The notes under the pieces are model-generated. The model was not told where the DNA came from and did not search any database. It worked only from the letters and a program-made list of their open reading frames with translations. A stretch of DNA of 19,974 bases from Clostridia bacterium (GTDB taxonomy: Bacteria > Bacillota > Clostridia > Oscillospirales > CAG-272), in NCBI GenBank assembly GCA_029010655.1, contig JAQXKW010000071.1:1-19974 (forward strand), read 5' to 3'. Within the stretch, counting starts at the first letter, position 1; every line of letters begins with the position of its first letter. The translations under genes and the position numbers were made by a program. Shown piece by piece: positions 13,346 to 19,974 of this stretch.

Positions 13346-15484
13346 TTATTTTGCACAGTCTCTTTCGATAATCATATTCTGCCAGTTTTTGTCCAGGGTA
13401 ACAAACCTTGCGTTCCAGCCGGAAACACGCACGGACAGGGTCTTATAGGCTTCGGGATTTTTCTGAGCTTCCAGTAGCGAGTCCTTATCTACGCAGTCAA
13501 TCTGCATAAAGTAGCCGCCCAGCCTTACAAAGCCACGCAGAACGCCGCATAGAGCGGAAAGTCCGTCCTCGCCGGCAAAGGTCTCCGGGAAAACGCTGAC
13601 GTCAAGCGCCGCCCCCGTGGTCATTTCGGCAAGATCCGCCTTACAGTAGGACTTTATCAGCGCCGTAACTCCTGCCACATCTGTTCCGGGAGTTGGGGAA
13701 TCGTTGGGAGCAAGAATATCCCCTTTTTTCGCGCCGAAGGCGGTGGCGCACCTCCAGGGCGCCCAGCCTATCTGCCGTCCGAAGGTGCTGACGCCGGGCA
13801 CGAATTTCAAAGGATGGTCGGGATATTTCTCCGCCTTTGCCTCTTTTACAAATCTCGCAAAATCGCCGAGAACACGAACAAGATAGGAGTCCGCCCTGTC
13901 ATCGTCGTTGCCGTAATAGGTTATTTTATTTTTTGCATACAATCGGAGCGTTTCGGCACCCTCCCAGTTGTTTTTCAGTATCTGCCAAAGCTCGGGAAAG
14001 CTGACAAGCTTTTTGTCAAACACCAACACATCAATGGCATGAAGGGAATTTGCCGCGTCGGGCGCGCCGCCTATATGAGGGGAACGAACCGTATAACGGG
14101 GACCCAGATTAAAATAGGAACGCTTATTCTCAATGCACCCCTTCTCAAAAATATCTATGAGAGGCGTCGTCAGCAGGCTTTTGTCACAACGGCCGTAGGT
14201 TCCGTCGGGAAGCACAAAATCGTGACCTATATGCCAGTCAGCCGACCTTTCCATTTCAAGCCGCAGTTCCCGTCTGAACGCTTCGTATACCTCCTCCGAA
14301 GACGAAAACTCCGGCGCCGTTTCCCCGTCCAGTCCGATTGCACGGTTAAGGATTTGCAAAGCGTCAAAGGGCATATATCCGAAGTCCGTCTCTCCGGGAA
14401 TCTGCGTTTCCCAGCAACCGTCGTTCGCAAACTTATATACCTCGCTTCTGGGATACCCTGCCCTCTCCATAGCCTCAAAAACGGTTTTTTCGTTATAAAA
14501 GGCAACAACGCCGCCGCCGAGGCGAACAACCTTGGCGCACTTTTTCAAGAGCTTCTCGGGGGTGTTCTCATGAAGTCTTACCGTTACGGGAAAATCGGAA
14601 ATGCCCGTTTCCTCGATAATATCGAGAACAAGATATGTAACCTCGTTTGTAACATCGTTGCCTTCCTTATCCGTTCCGCCTAAGATAATGTTCTGATAGT
14701 GCTGTGCGTCGCCGGAGGCGGGGGGAGTATCGGACCTTATCCATTCACAGCCCTTAATAAAGAGCGATGCAAGAAACTCTCTTGCTTCGGGAATTGTGAT
14801 TTTCTTATTCTTAATATCACGCCTCAGATAATCACCCAAAAGCACGTCTATTCTGCCGATGCCCGGCCAGTTTCCGCAAAGGCGGAGAAAGGCAAACTGG
14901 AACCACAAAGACTGCACCGCCTCCCGAAAGTCCCGTGCAGGCGAAAAAGGAACCTGCAAAAGTCTTTCGTATATTTCCGGCTTTTCCTCTTTTGTCGCCG
15001 AAAGATACCGCTTGTGCCATATTCTCATTGCCTCAATTGCGTCAAGCAGAGACTGAAGATAGTCCTTTTCTTCGGCATCCTCTGTGTTTGCAAGCTCGGT
15101 TTTTATCTGCGACTCATAGGAATTCATTCCCTCTTTCAGGGTTCTCTCATAACCCACAGTCACATGGCTGACGCTGGCAACACACCTGTCGCCGCAAAGG
15201 GCGGGAACCATATGAAATACTGCTTCTCCCAAAGTTGCGGCTCCCGATATGTTTTCGTACGGACAAATCCGAATGGGAGCTTTCTCTGCAATCTCACGGA
15301 GAAACAGAGAAAAGAGACGGCGGTCGGAAAGCCCTTCCGTTTCTTTTGTTTGGGGCAGTTCCACACGAAGACATTCCATTGCCTCGTCGCCGTATTTACC
15401 GTGCATGGACTCCCACGCCCACGCTCTCGTTTCCTTTGACAAACGCACCGGACGGGGCGTTTTTGATGAGGTATAAAATCTCAT
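13346..15484 (-). CDS. Glycyl radical enzyme of unassigned substrate (PFL-like family)
   Basis: 712 residues. The C-terminal radical motif is VRVSGWNARF with Gly689. The thiyl cysteine is Cys357 in NDGCWETQIPG, with Glu359 two residues later. A Cys-x-Glu arrangement is seen in diol dehydratases, choline lyase and related eliminases; pyruvate formate-lyase instead has Cys-Cys. Other family stretches are PDAANSLHAIDVLVFD and DSPTPGTDVAGVTALIKS. The usual GCVEP is changed to GCWET, so I cannot match it to glycerol, propanediol, choline, hydroxyproline, isethionate or benzylsuccinate enzymes. At 712 residues it is shorter than most dehydratases (about 780-850). I start it at 15484 (MRFYTSS, GAAAGGA ahead), not at an in-frame ATG at 15550 that lies upstream of the -10 box. 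Its activase is the next gene. No microcompartment genes are in view. Confidence 0.9.
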   Translation of the reverse strand: MRFYTSSKTPRPVRLSKETRAWAWESMHGKYGDEAMECLRVELPQTKETEGLSDRRLFSLFLREIAEKAPIRICPYENISGAATLGEAVFHMVPALCGDRCVASVSHVTVGYERTLKEGMNSYESQIKTELANTEDAEEKDYLQSLLDAIEAMRIWHKRYLSATKEEKPEIYERLLQVPFSPARDFREAVQSLWFQFAFLRLCGNWPGIGRIDVLLGDYLRRDIKNKKITIPEAREFLASLFIKGCEWIRSDTPPASGDAQHYQNIILGGTDKEGNDVTNEVTYLVLDIIEETGISDFPVTVRLHENTPEKLLKKCAKVVRLGGGVVAFYNEKTVFEAMERAGYPRSEVYKFANDGCWETQIPGETDFGYMPFDALQILNRAIGLDGETAPEFSSSEEVYEAFRRELRLEMERSADWHIGHDFVLPDGTYGRCDKSLLTTPLIDIFEKGCIENKRSYFNLGPRYTVRSPHIGGAPDAANSLHAIDVLVFDKKLVSFPELWQILKNNWEGAETLRLYAKNKITYYGNDDDRADSYLVRVLGDFARFVKEAKAEKYPDHPLKFVPGVSTFGRQIGWAPWRCATAFGAKKGDILAPNDSPTPGTDVAGVTALIKSYCKADLAEMTTGAALDVSVFPETFAGEDGLSALCGVLRGFVRLGGYFMQIDCVDKDSLLEAQKNPEAYKTLSVRVSGWNARFVTLDKNWQNMIIERDCAK

Positions 15485-15512
15485 ATGTCTATCCTTTCCG
15501 CTTATTGCTTTC

Positions 15513-15521
15513 AGTATATCA
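15513..15521 (-). promoter_or_regulatory. Extended -10 promoter of the glycyl radical operon
   Basis: On the minus strand TGATATACT (15521-15513) forms an extended -10 about 29 bases before the ATG at 15484. No good -35 lies at 17-19 bases, so an activator may be needed. Confidence 0.5.
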
Positions 15522-15539
15522 TAAAAAAACGAAAAGTGC

Positions 15540-15568
15540 TTGTTTTGCAATGAAATTTATTGTATAAT
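15540..15568 (+). promoter_or_regulatory. Sigma-A-like promoter of the acetyltransferase gene
   Basis: TTGTTT (15540-15545), 17-base spacer, TATAAT (15563-15568), 20 bases before the ATG at 15589. It runs back to back with the glycyl radical operon promoter. Confidence 0.75.
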
Positions 15569-15588
15569 TTTTTACGGGAGGCGATAAT

Positions 15589-16200
15589 ATGAATACCTTT
15601 GAAAAACTGCACAGCGGCTGTCTTTACGACCCTGCCGACGAAGAAATAATGAAAGAACAGCTAAAATGCCTTGACAGGCTGTATGATTTTAATCAGACGC
15701 GCCCGTCGGAGATGGAGAAAAGGCTGAAACTGCTTTCGGAAATGTTTGCCGAAATCGGGGAGGGCTGTTATATTGAGCCACCGTTTCACTCAAACTTCGG
15801 GGGAGCGCACGTTCATTTCGGCAAAAATATTTATGCCAATTTTAATCTTACCTTGGTTGACGACACACATATATATGTGGGAGACTTCACCATGTTCGGT
15901 CCAAATGTCACCGTTGCCACCGCAGGGCACCCCATTCTGCCGGAGCTCAGGCAAAAGGGGCTTCAGTTCAACGCGCCCGTGCACATCGGCAAAAATTGCT
16001 GGATAGGAGCAGGAGCCGTCATTCTGCCGGGGGTTACCGTTGGCGACAATACTGTTATCGGCGCCGGAAGCGTTGTTACAAAAGATATTCCCCCCATGTC
16101 CGTTGCGGTGGGAAGCCCCTGCCGTGTTATCCGCCCGGTAGGCGAGCGTGACAGAGAGTATTATTTCAAAGACAGAAAAATTGAGGGAAACTTAGCGTGA
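15589..16200 (+). CDS. Maltose/galactoside-type O-acetyltransferase (hexapeptide repeat)
   Basis: 203 residues. An N-terminal helical cap (about 1-60, with EKLHSGCLYDPADEE) leads into a left-handed beta helix of hexapeptide repeats, seen in VHIGKNCWIGAGAVILPG and VTVGDNTVIGAGSVVTKDIP. The catalytic histidine is most likely His114 in TAGHP. This is the LacA/Maa group, which moves an acetyl group from acetyl-CoA to sugar hydroxyls. GGGAGG precedes the ATG. A hairpin (16195-16241) overlaps the stop. The partner substrate is unknown; the gene is divergent from the glycyl radical operon and a functional link to it is speculative. Confidence 0.92.
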   Translation: MNTFEKLHSGCLYDPADEEIMKEQLKCLDRLYDFNQTRPSEMEKRLKLLSEMFAEIGEGCYIEPPFHSNFGGAHVHFGKNIYANFNLTLVDDTHIYVGDFTMFGPNVTVATAGHPILPELRQKGLQFNAPVHIGKNCWIGAGAVILPGVTVGDNTVIGAGSVVTKDIPPMSVAVGSPCRVIRPVGERDREYYFKDRKIEGNLA

Positions 16201-16336
16201 AAATTACGTTGACCCAAGTCCTTCGTGCAGTTATTTCACGCCGAAATTCTCCTTAAAAACGGGACCCAACCCATTTTTGTTTCCTTCGGAAACACAGGAG
16301 AATTTCATAACAATTTGTGCCGCCGCAGGGCGGCGG
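16195..16336. other. Cluster of stem-loops between the acetyltransferase and aldo/keto reductase genes
   Basis: GCGTGAAA (16195-16202) pairs with 16234-16241. GAAATTCTCCT (16243-16253) pairs perfectly with 16296-16306 and encloses GTTTCC, loop TTC, GGAAAC (16279-16293). CCGCCGC, loop AGG, GCGGCGG (16320-16336) ends three bases before the ribosome site of the next gene. No clear terminator or promoter lies here. It may be a structured leader. Confidence 0.6.
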
Positions 16337-16349
16337 AATGGAGATTATT

Positions 16350-17534
16350 ATGATTTACAGAGATTTTCAGGGAGAGCGGCTTTCCGCTTTGGCTTTCGGC
16401 ACCATGCGACTGCCAACGGTGGAGGGCACGGGCACAATTGACGAAAAAAGGGTTTACGAAATGACGGAATACGCCATATCTCACGGGGTAAATTACTTTG
16501 ACACGGCGTACCCCTATCACGGCGGCGAATCGGAGAGAGTTATGGGACGGGTGCTGAAAAGCTTCCCCCGCCAAAGCTTTAATCTTGCCACAAAATATCC
16601 CGGTCATCAAATCAGCGACAGCTACGACGTTAAGGCTGTTTTTGAAGAACAGCTTGAAAAATGCGGCGTTGATTATTTCGACTTTTACCTATTACATAAT
16701 GTATATGAAGATTCCGTGCCGGTATACGAGGATAGCCGTTGGGGTATTATCGACTACCTGAAGGAGCAGAAGAAAAACGGAAGAATACGCCATCTGGGCT
16801 TTTCCTCCCACGCACAGCCGGATTCTTTGAAAAGCTTTGTTGAGCGCCACGGGGAGGACATGGAGTTCTGCCAGATACAGCTCAATTATCTTGACTGGAC
16901 CCTGCAAAGCGCAAATGAAAAATACGACATACTGACGGCGGCGGGAATTCCCGTATTTGTAATGGAGCCGGTGAGGGGCGGTAAGCTGGCGAATCTGCCC
17001 GCAAGCATTACAGAAAGACTGAAAGAGCTTTGCCCCGGCAAAAGCTCCGCATCTTTTGCCTTCCGCTTTCTTTTGGGTCTTCCCAATGTTACAACGGTGC
17101 TGAGCGGCATGTCCGACATGGCGCAGATGGAAGACAACGTAAAAACCTTTACGGTCGGGGAGCCGCTTTCCCAGGAAGAATGGCAGACAGCTCTTGATAT
17201 TGCGGAGTTTTTGAAGGACGCTGTTCCCTGCACCGGCTGTCGTTACTGCTGTGACGGGTGTCCTGCTGGACTTGATATTCCCAAGCTTATTTCAGTATAC
17301 AACGACGTGAAATTCCAGCCCCATTTCAATGCGGGCATGTATATTGACAGCCTTGACGAAGGGAAAAAGCCCTCTGCATGTATCGGCTGCGGAGCATGCT
17401 CGGCAATTTGCCCACAAAAAATTGACGTTCCCTCCCTTATGAAGGATTTGGAGGAAAGGCTCTCAAAACTCCCCAAGTGGGCGGACTTGTGCCGTGAGAG
17501 AGCGGAGGCCTCAAAAAGGGGAAAGAAGCAATGA
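16350..17534 (+). CDS. Aldo/keto reductase with C-terminal 4Fe-4S domain
   Basis: 394 residues. The first 280 form an aldo/keto reductase barrel with the catalytic tetrad Asp51, Tyr56, Lys82 (ATKYP) and His116 (LLHNV). The C-terminal 100 residues carry iron-sulfur motifs: CTGCRYCCDGC (Cys294-304) and CIGCGACSAIC (Cys344-354). This fusion is common in anaerobic Firmicutes and is thought to link carbonyl reduction to ferredoxin-type electron transfer; the physiological substrate is usually unknown. I chose the ATG at 16350 (MIYRDFQG), with GGAG six bases ahead, over an in-frame start at 16317 located in the upstream hairpin. The stop overlaps the next start (ATGA). Confidence 0.93.
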   Translation: MIYRDFQGERLSALAFGTMRLPTVEGTGTIDEKRVYEMTEYAISHGVNYFDTAYPYHGGESERVMGRVLKSFPRQSFNLATKYPGHQISDSYDVKAVFEEQLEKCGVDYFDFYLLHNVYEDSVPVYEDSRWGIIDYLKEQKKNGRIRHLGFSSHAQPDSLKSFVERHGEDMEFCQIQLNYLDWTLQSANEKYDILTAAGIPVFVMEPVRGGKLANLPASITERLKELCPGKSSASFAFRFLLGLPNVTTVLSGMSDMAQMEDNVKTFTVGEPLSQEEWQTALDIAEFLKDAVPCTGCRYCCDGCPAGLDIPKLISVYNDVKFQPHFNAGMYIDSLDEGKKPSACIGCGACSAICPQKIDVPSLMKDLEERLSKLPKWADLCRERAEASKRGKKQ

Positions 17535-17896
17535 GCCCCGAAGAAAGAGAGGCGCTGGTGCAAAAATATTTGGGGACAACCGTGAAAATCGCTATTGACC
17601 GACCCAAAGGATTCGTTCACCGAAAGGGTGACAAAACCCTCGTTTACCCAATAAACTACGGCTATATTCCCGGAGTGCTCGGCGGCGACGGAGAGGAGCT
17701 TGACGTATATCTTTTGGGAGTGGACGAGCCTGTGGGCGAGTACACCTGCAGGATTGCAGGTATTGTTTACCGCCGCAATGACGTTGAGGATAAGCTCATC
17801 GGCGTTGCCGAGGGCAAAAATTTCACGGTGGAGGAAATGACAGCCGCCGTACACTTTCAAGAAAAGTATTACGATTCCTATGTGGTTACGGAATAG
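17531..17896 (+). CDS. Compact inorganic pyrophosphatase-like protein
   Basis: 121 residues, against about 165-180 for bacterial family I pyrophosphatases. The core is recognisable: YPINYGYIPG, then DGEELDVYLLG in place of the usual DGDPLDV metal-binding signature, and a later VEDKLIGVAEG. The N-terminal strand and C-terminal helix are shortened, and the middle aspartate of the signature is replaced by glutamate. It may still hydrolyse pyrophosphate or another small phosphate ester; this cannot be judged by eye. Its ATG overlaps the reductase stop (ATGA), so the two are translationally coupled. A strong terminator follows. Confidence 0.85.
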   Translation: MSPEEREALVQKYLGTTVKIAIDRPKGFVHRKGDKTLVYPINYGYIPGVLGGDGEELDVYLLGVDEPVGEYTCRIAGIVYRRNDVEDKLIGVAEGKNFTVEEMTAAVHFQEKYYDSYVVTE

Positions 17897-17927
17897 AAAA
17901 ACGGGTCTGTCGCAGACCCGTTTTTTT
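17897..17927 (+). terminator. Intrinsic terminator after the pyrophosphatase-like gene
   Basis: AAAAACGGGTCTG (17897-17909), loop TCG, CAGACCCGTTTTT (17913-17925), with the T run reaching 17927. Confidence 0.93.
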
Positions 17928-18368
17928 GTACGGCACGGGCGATAGAATTCCCGTATCGCAATGACAGCGTTTGTGCGTTGCATAAATGAGCGGTGACAGC
18001 AGACGGTAGGGCGGGGGCTTGCTCCCGCCGTTGCGGAGGCTCCCCTGTGTATGGCTTCACGAAGTGAAACCGCAGGGAGCTGGTGCCGAGAGCGCCTGAG
18101 GGGTTGTTTTGGAGAGTACAGTGTGACAATCCCTCCGTCAGCCACAAGGGCTGACACCTCCCTTTACACAAGGGAGGCAAACTATACCGTCCGCATGTCC
18201 GCTGACGGGGAGAATATCAAATTCCCCATAGAGATTGCCACGGGTGCTACGCACCCTCGCAATGACACGGGGGACGCAAAGCGTCCCCCGTGTGCGGCGG
18301 CTTTGCCGCCGTCTGTTCGCTATTCGTCAGTCTTAAACCGCTAGCCGCTAGCCGCTAGCCGCTAGCAG
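17928..18368. repeat. Gene-free island of palindromic repeats
   Basis: No gene is supported. TCGCAATGACA-like words occur twice (about 17956 and 18257). Hairpins lie at 18010-18029 (GGCGGG/CCCGCC), 18242-18256 (GGGTGC, loop TAC, GCACCC), 18265-18293 (13-bp perfect stem, loop AAA) and 18296-18310 (GGCGGC, loop TTT, GCCGCC). A larger inverted repeat spans 18038-18178. The island lies between the tails of convergent genes, so it is unlikely to hold promoters. Confidence 0.75.
18038..18178. mobile_element. MITE-like imperfect inverted repeat
   Basis: The outer arms 18038-18051 and 18165-18178 match at 12 of 14 positions when one is reverse complemented. The homology continues inward, with AGGGAGCTGG and GAGGGGTTGT on the left against CACCTCCCT and ACAATCCCTC on the right. 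The left arm carries an extra hairpin (TTCAC, loop GAA, GTGAA) that the right arm lacks. It has no coding capacity and no clear target-site duplication. It resembles the small non-autonomous palindromic repeats common in gut Clostridia (from memory). Confidence 0.6.
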
Positions 18369-18379
18369 CTAGCCGCTGA
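18338..18379. repeat. Heptamer tandem repeat CCGCTAG
   Basis: Six 7-base units in a row: four perfect CCGCTAG (18338-18365), then CAGCTAG and CCGCTGA. On the minus strand the array enters the last codons of the PhoR-type kinase and supplies its TAG stop (18371-18369). Confidence 0.9.
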
Positions 18380-19974
18380 ATTTCACCGTTACGGTCGTTC
18401 CCTCTCCCACACGGCTTTCCACGCTGGTTTCGGCATTATGATACGCCGCTCCGTGCTTGACTATTGACAGTCCCAGTCCCGTGCCGCCGATTGAGCGGGA
18501 ATGGCTTTTATCCACTCTGTAAAACCTCTCGAAAATACGGCCTATATGCTCTGGCGGAATTCCGATACCCGTGTCGGTCACGGACACTTTGGGTCTCTCG
18601 CCGCCCGACACCGTAACGGTCACCTTTCCCCCGTCCCTATTGTACTTTATGGCGTTGTCGCAAAGGTTATATATCATTTCCGTAAGAATCGTGCGGTTTC
18701 CGCACACCTGCGCCGAATCGCCCACAAGGGAAACGGTAACATTTCTCGCCTCTGCCGCAACAGAAAGGCTGTCCGTAACCTCTTTCGCAATACCGTAAAG
18801 GTCGCAGGGCTCCCTCTCGTCGGAGAAGGACTGTTCGTCAAGCCGTGACAGCTTTATAATATCGTCCACAAGGGCAATCATGCGCCCCGATTCGCTGTGA
18901 ATGGTTTTAATAAATTTTTCCTTATCCTCTTCCTTGACCATGCCGCTTATCAAAAGCTCGGACACACCGTAAATTGTGGTAAGCGGCGTTTTCAGCTCGT
19001 GGGAAACGTTGGAGGTAAATTCACGGCGCAGGGTTTCGCTTTGTTCACGCTCGGTGGCGTCAAGTATGAGAAGGACGGCACCCCCGGTCTTTTTATTATA
19101 CCTGACGGGATTTGCATAAAGCTGGTATGTCCTTCCGTTCCGTGAGAACATATATCCGCCCCGCACCCCTGCCAGCGCGTCACGCACCGCCTTTTTATAG
19201 CCATCTTCATCGCTCAGGGTAAGAACATCGGTACCTATCGCCGTACCCTCGGCGCCAAGTTGCAAAAGCGCGCTGTTGTTGTAGGACAAAATCTCGCCAT
19301 TTTCGCTTATTACTATCAGTCCCTCGGACATATATTTCGTTATTGTGGAAAACTCCTCCTGCTTTTGCCGCAAATCTCCCATCTGACGGCTGATAAGTCC
19401 GTTTTGGCGGCTTATTTTGCGGAGAAGCAATGAAAGCTCCGGGTACACCTTGTCCGGGTCGGGATTTTCAACGTCTATATTGTTTATGGGTCGGACAATA
19501 GTTCTTGACAGAGCCACCGCAAGGCATACGGAAAACGTAAACAGAAGTATTACAAGAATAATTGACGGGCTGAGCATTCTTTTCAGCACGGACACAAAGG
19601 TGTACTGCTCTCTGGACACACGGACAACGGTTCCGTCCGATAGGAGCTTTGCGCAGTACAAAGTATCCTCACCGAGCGTTTCCGAATACCGTGCCACAAA
19701 GCCGCCTCCGCTCTGCAAAGCATCTTTTATCTCTTCTCTTTCGGCGTGGTTCTGCATTTTATCTATATCCGCCTCGGAATCGTAAAGCACCTCGCCTGAG
19801 GGCGCAATAAGAGTAACACGGTTTGACTCCGAAACGTAGGAAAGATAGTTTTCTCCGGAGGACTCCATGCCGCCGGCAACATATATAACCTCGTTTTCAA
19901 GCTCGTCGAAAAGCTTTTCGTTGAAATATCTGCACGCAACTCCCGTCATAATCAGCACGCACATAAGAAAGGTG
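18369..19974 (-). CDS. PhoR/WalK-type sensor histidine kinase (5' end outside window)
   Basis: At least 534 residues are visible. The frame stays open to the right edge (...T-F-L before the first visible Met) with no ribosome site, so the true start is beyond the window, inside or before the first membrane helix. Order: first helix (partial), an extracytoplasmic sensor segment, a second helix (PSIILVILLFTFSVCLAVAL), a degenerate HAMP-like link, and a PAS domain (EEFSTITKYMSEGLIVISEN onward). The H box is SHELKTPLTTIYG and the N box is YNLCDNAIKYN. The G boxes are DTGIGIP and GGTGLGLSIVKH. The arrangement is that of PhoR/WalK kinases, whose OmpR-type regulator usually lies upstream, here off the window. 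Its stop codon is part of a heptamer repeat. Confidence 0.93.
   Translation of the reverse strand, partial: TFLMCVLIMTGVACRYFNEKLFDELENEVIYVAGGMESSGENYLSYVSESNRVTLIAPSGEVLYDSEADIDKMQNHAEREEIKDALQSGGGFVARYSETLGEDTLYCAKLLSDGTVVRVSREQYTFVSVLKRMLSPSIILVILLFTFSVCLAVALSRTIVRPINNIDVENPDPDKVYPELSLLLRKISRQNGLISRQMGDLRQKQEEFSTITKYMSEGLIVISENGEILSYNNSALLQLGAEGTAIGTDVLTLSDEDGYKKAVRDALAGVRGGYMFSRNGRTYQLYANPVRYNKKTGGAVLLILDATEREQSETLRREFTSNVSHELKTPLTTIYGVSELLISGMVKEEDKEKFIKTIHSESGRMIALVDDIIKLSRLDEQSFSDEREPCDLYGIAKEVTDSLSVAAEARNVTVSLVGDSAQVCGNRTILTEMIYNLCDNAIKYNRDGGKVTVTVSGGERPKVSVTDTGIGIPPEHIGRIFERFYRVDKSHSRSIGGTGLGLSIVKHGAAYHNAETSVESRVGEGTTVTVKFSG

Noticed and set aside
13814..14683. A 289-residue plus-strand frame inside the glycyl radical enzyme gene
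   Set aside because: It is opposite conserved active-site codons, including the GCWE region, and is a shadow frame.
18338..18379. CRISPR array
   Set aside because: The units are 7-base tandem repeats with no spacers, and no cas genes are present.

Overview
The window looks like chromosome from an anaerobic, spore-forming Firmicute of the Clostridia, most likely the Oscillospiraceae/Ruminococcaceae group. The grounds are SpoVT (sporulation), an oxygen-sensitive class III ribonucleotide reductase, a second glycyl radical enzyme with its activase, Gram-positive style GGAGG ribosome binding sites with some GTG/TTG starts, and many A-flanked stem-loop terminators. I see no phage or plasmid genes and no transposase. 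The accessory material is small palindromic repeats between genes. The genus is inference only.

Left part (1-5271). A minus-strand signalling operon encodes an 8-helix membrane protein with a decayed kinase end, a complete NarX/DesK-type histidine kinase, and the first codons of a further gene, probably the response regulator. Each junction is a 4-base ATGA overlap. Divergent from it is spoVT with its own terminator. Next comes a LytTR regulator plus DUF3021 membrane protein pair with its own promoter and terminator, then tRNA-Ser(GGA).

Middle (5272-12440). The tRNA is followed by a gene-free, hairpin-rich stretch in which the last 18 bases of the tRNA region recur 226 bases downstream, then a composite inverted repeat. 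A small membrane protein follows, then an ArsR-type regulator, an ArsP-like permease and a cysteine-rich thioredoxin-fold protein, which I read as a metalloid or thiol-stress export unit. After that comes an NrdR-box-controlled reductase operon: NrdD carrying a C-terminal glutaredoxin-like domain, thioredoxin reductase, and a HAD phosphatase. Together they suggest an NADPH to TrxB to redoxin domain to NrdD electron route, with no nrdG nearby.

Right part (12440-19974). A 21-bp perfect terminator hairpin separates the HAD gene from a convergent pair: a glycyl radical enzyme of unassigned substrate (active site GCWE rather than the CC of pyruvate formate-lyase) and its two-ferredoxin-cluster activase. 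Divergent from them is a hexapeptide-repeat acetyltransferase, then an aldo/keto reductase with a C-terminal iron-sulfur domain overlapping a compact pyrophosphatase-like gene. A 472-base gene-free island of palindromes, including a MITE-like inverted repeat and a heptamer tandem array, precedes a PhoR-type kinase that runs off the right edge.
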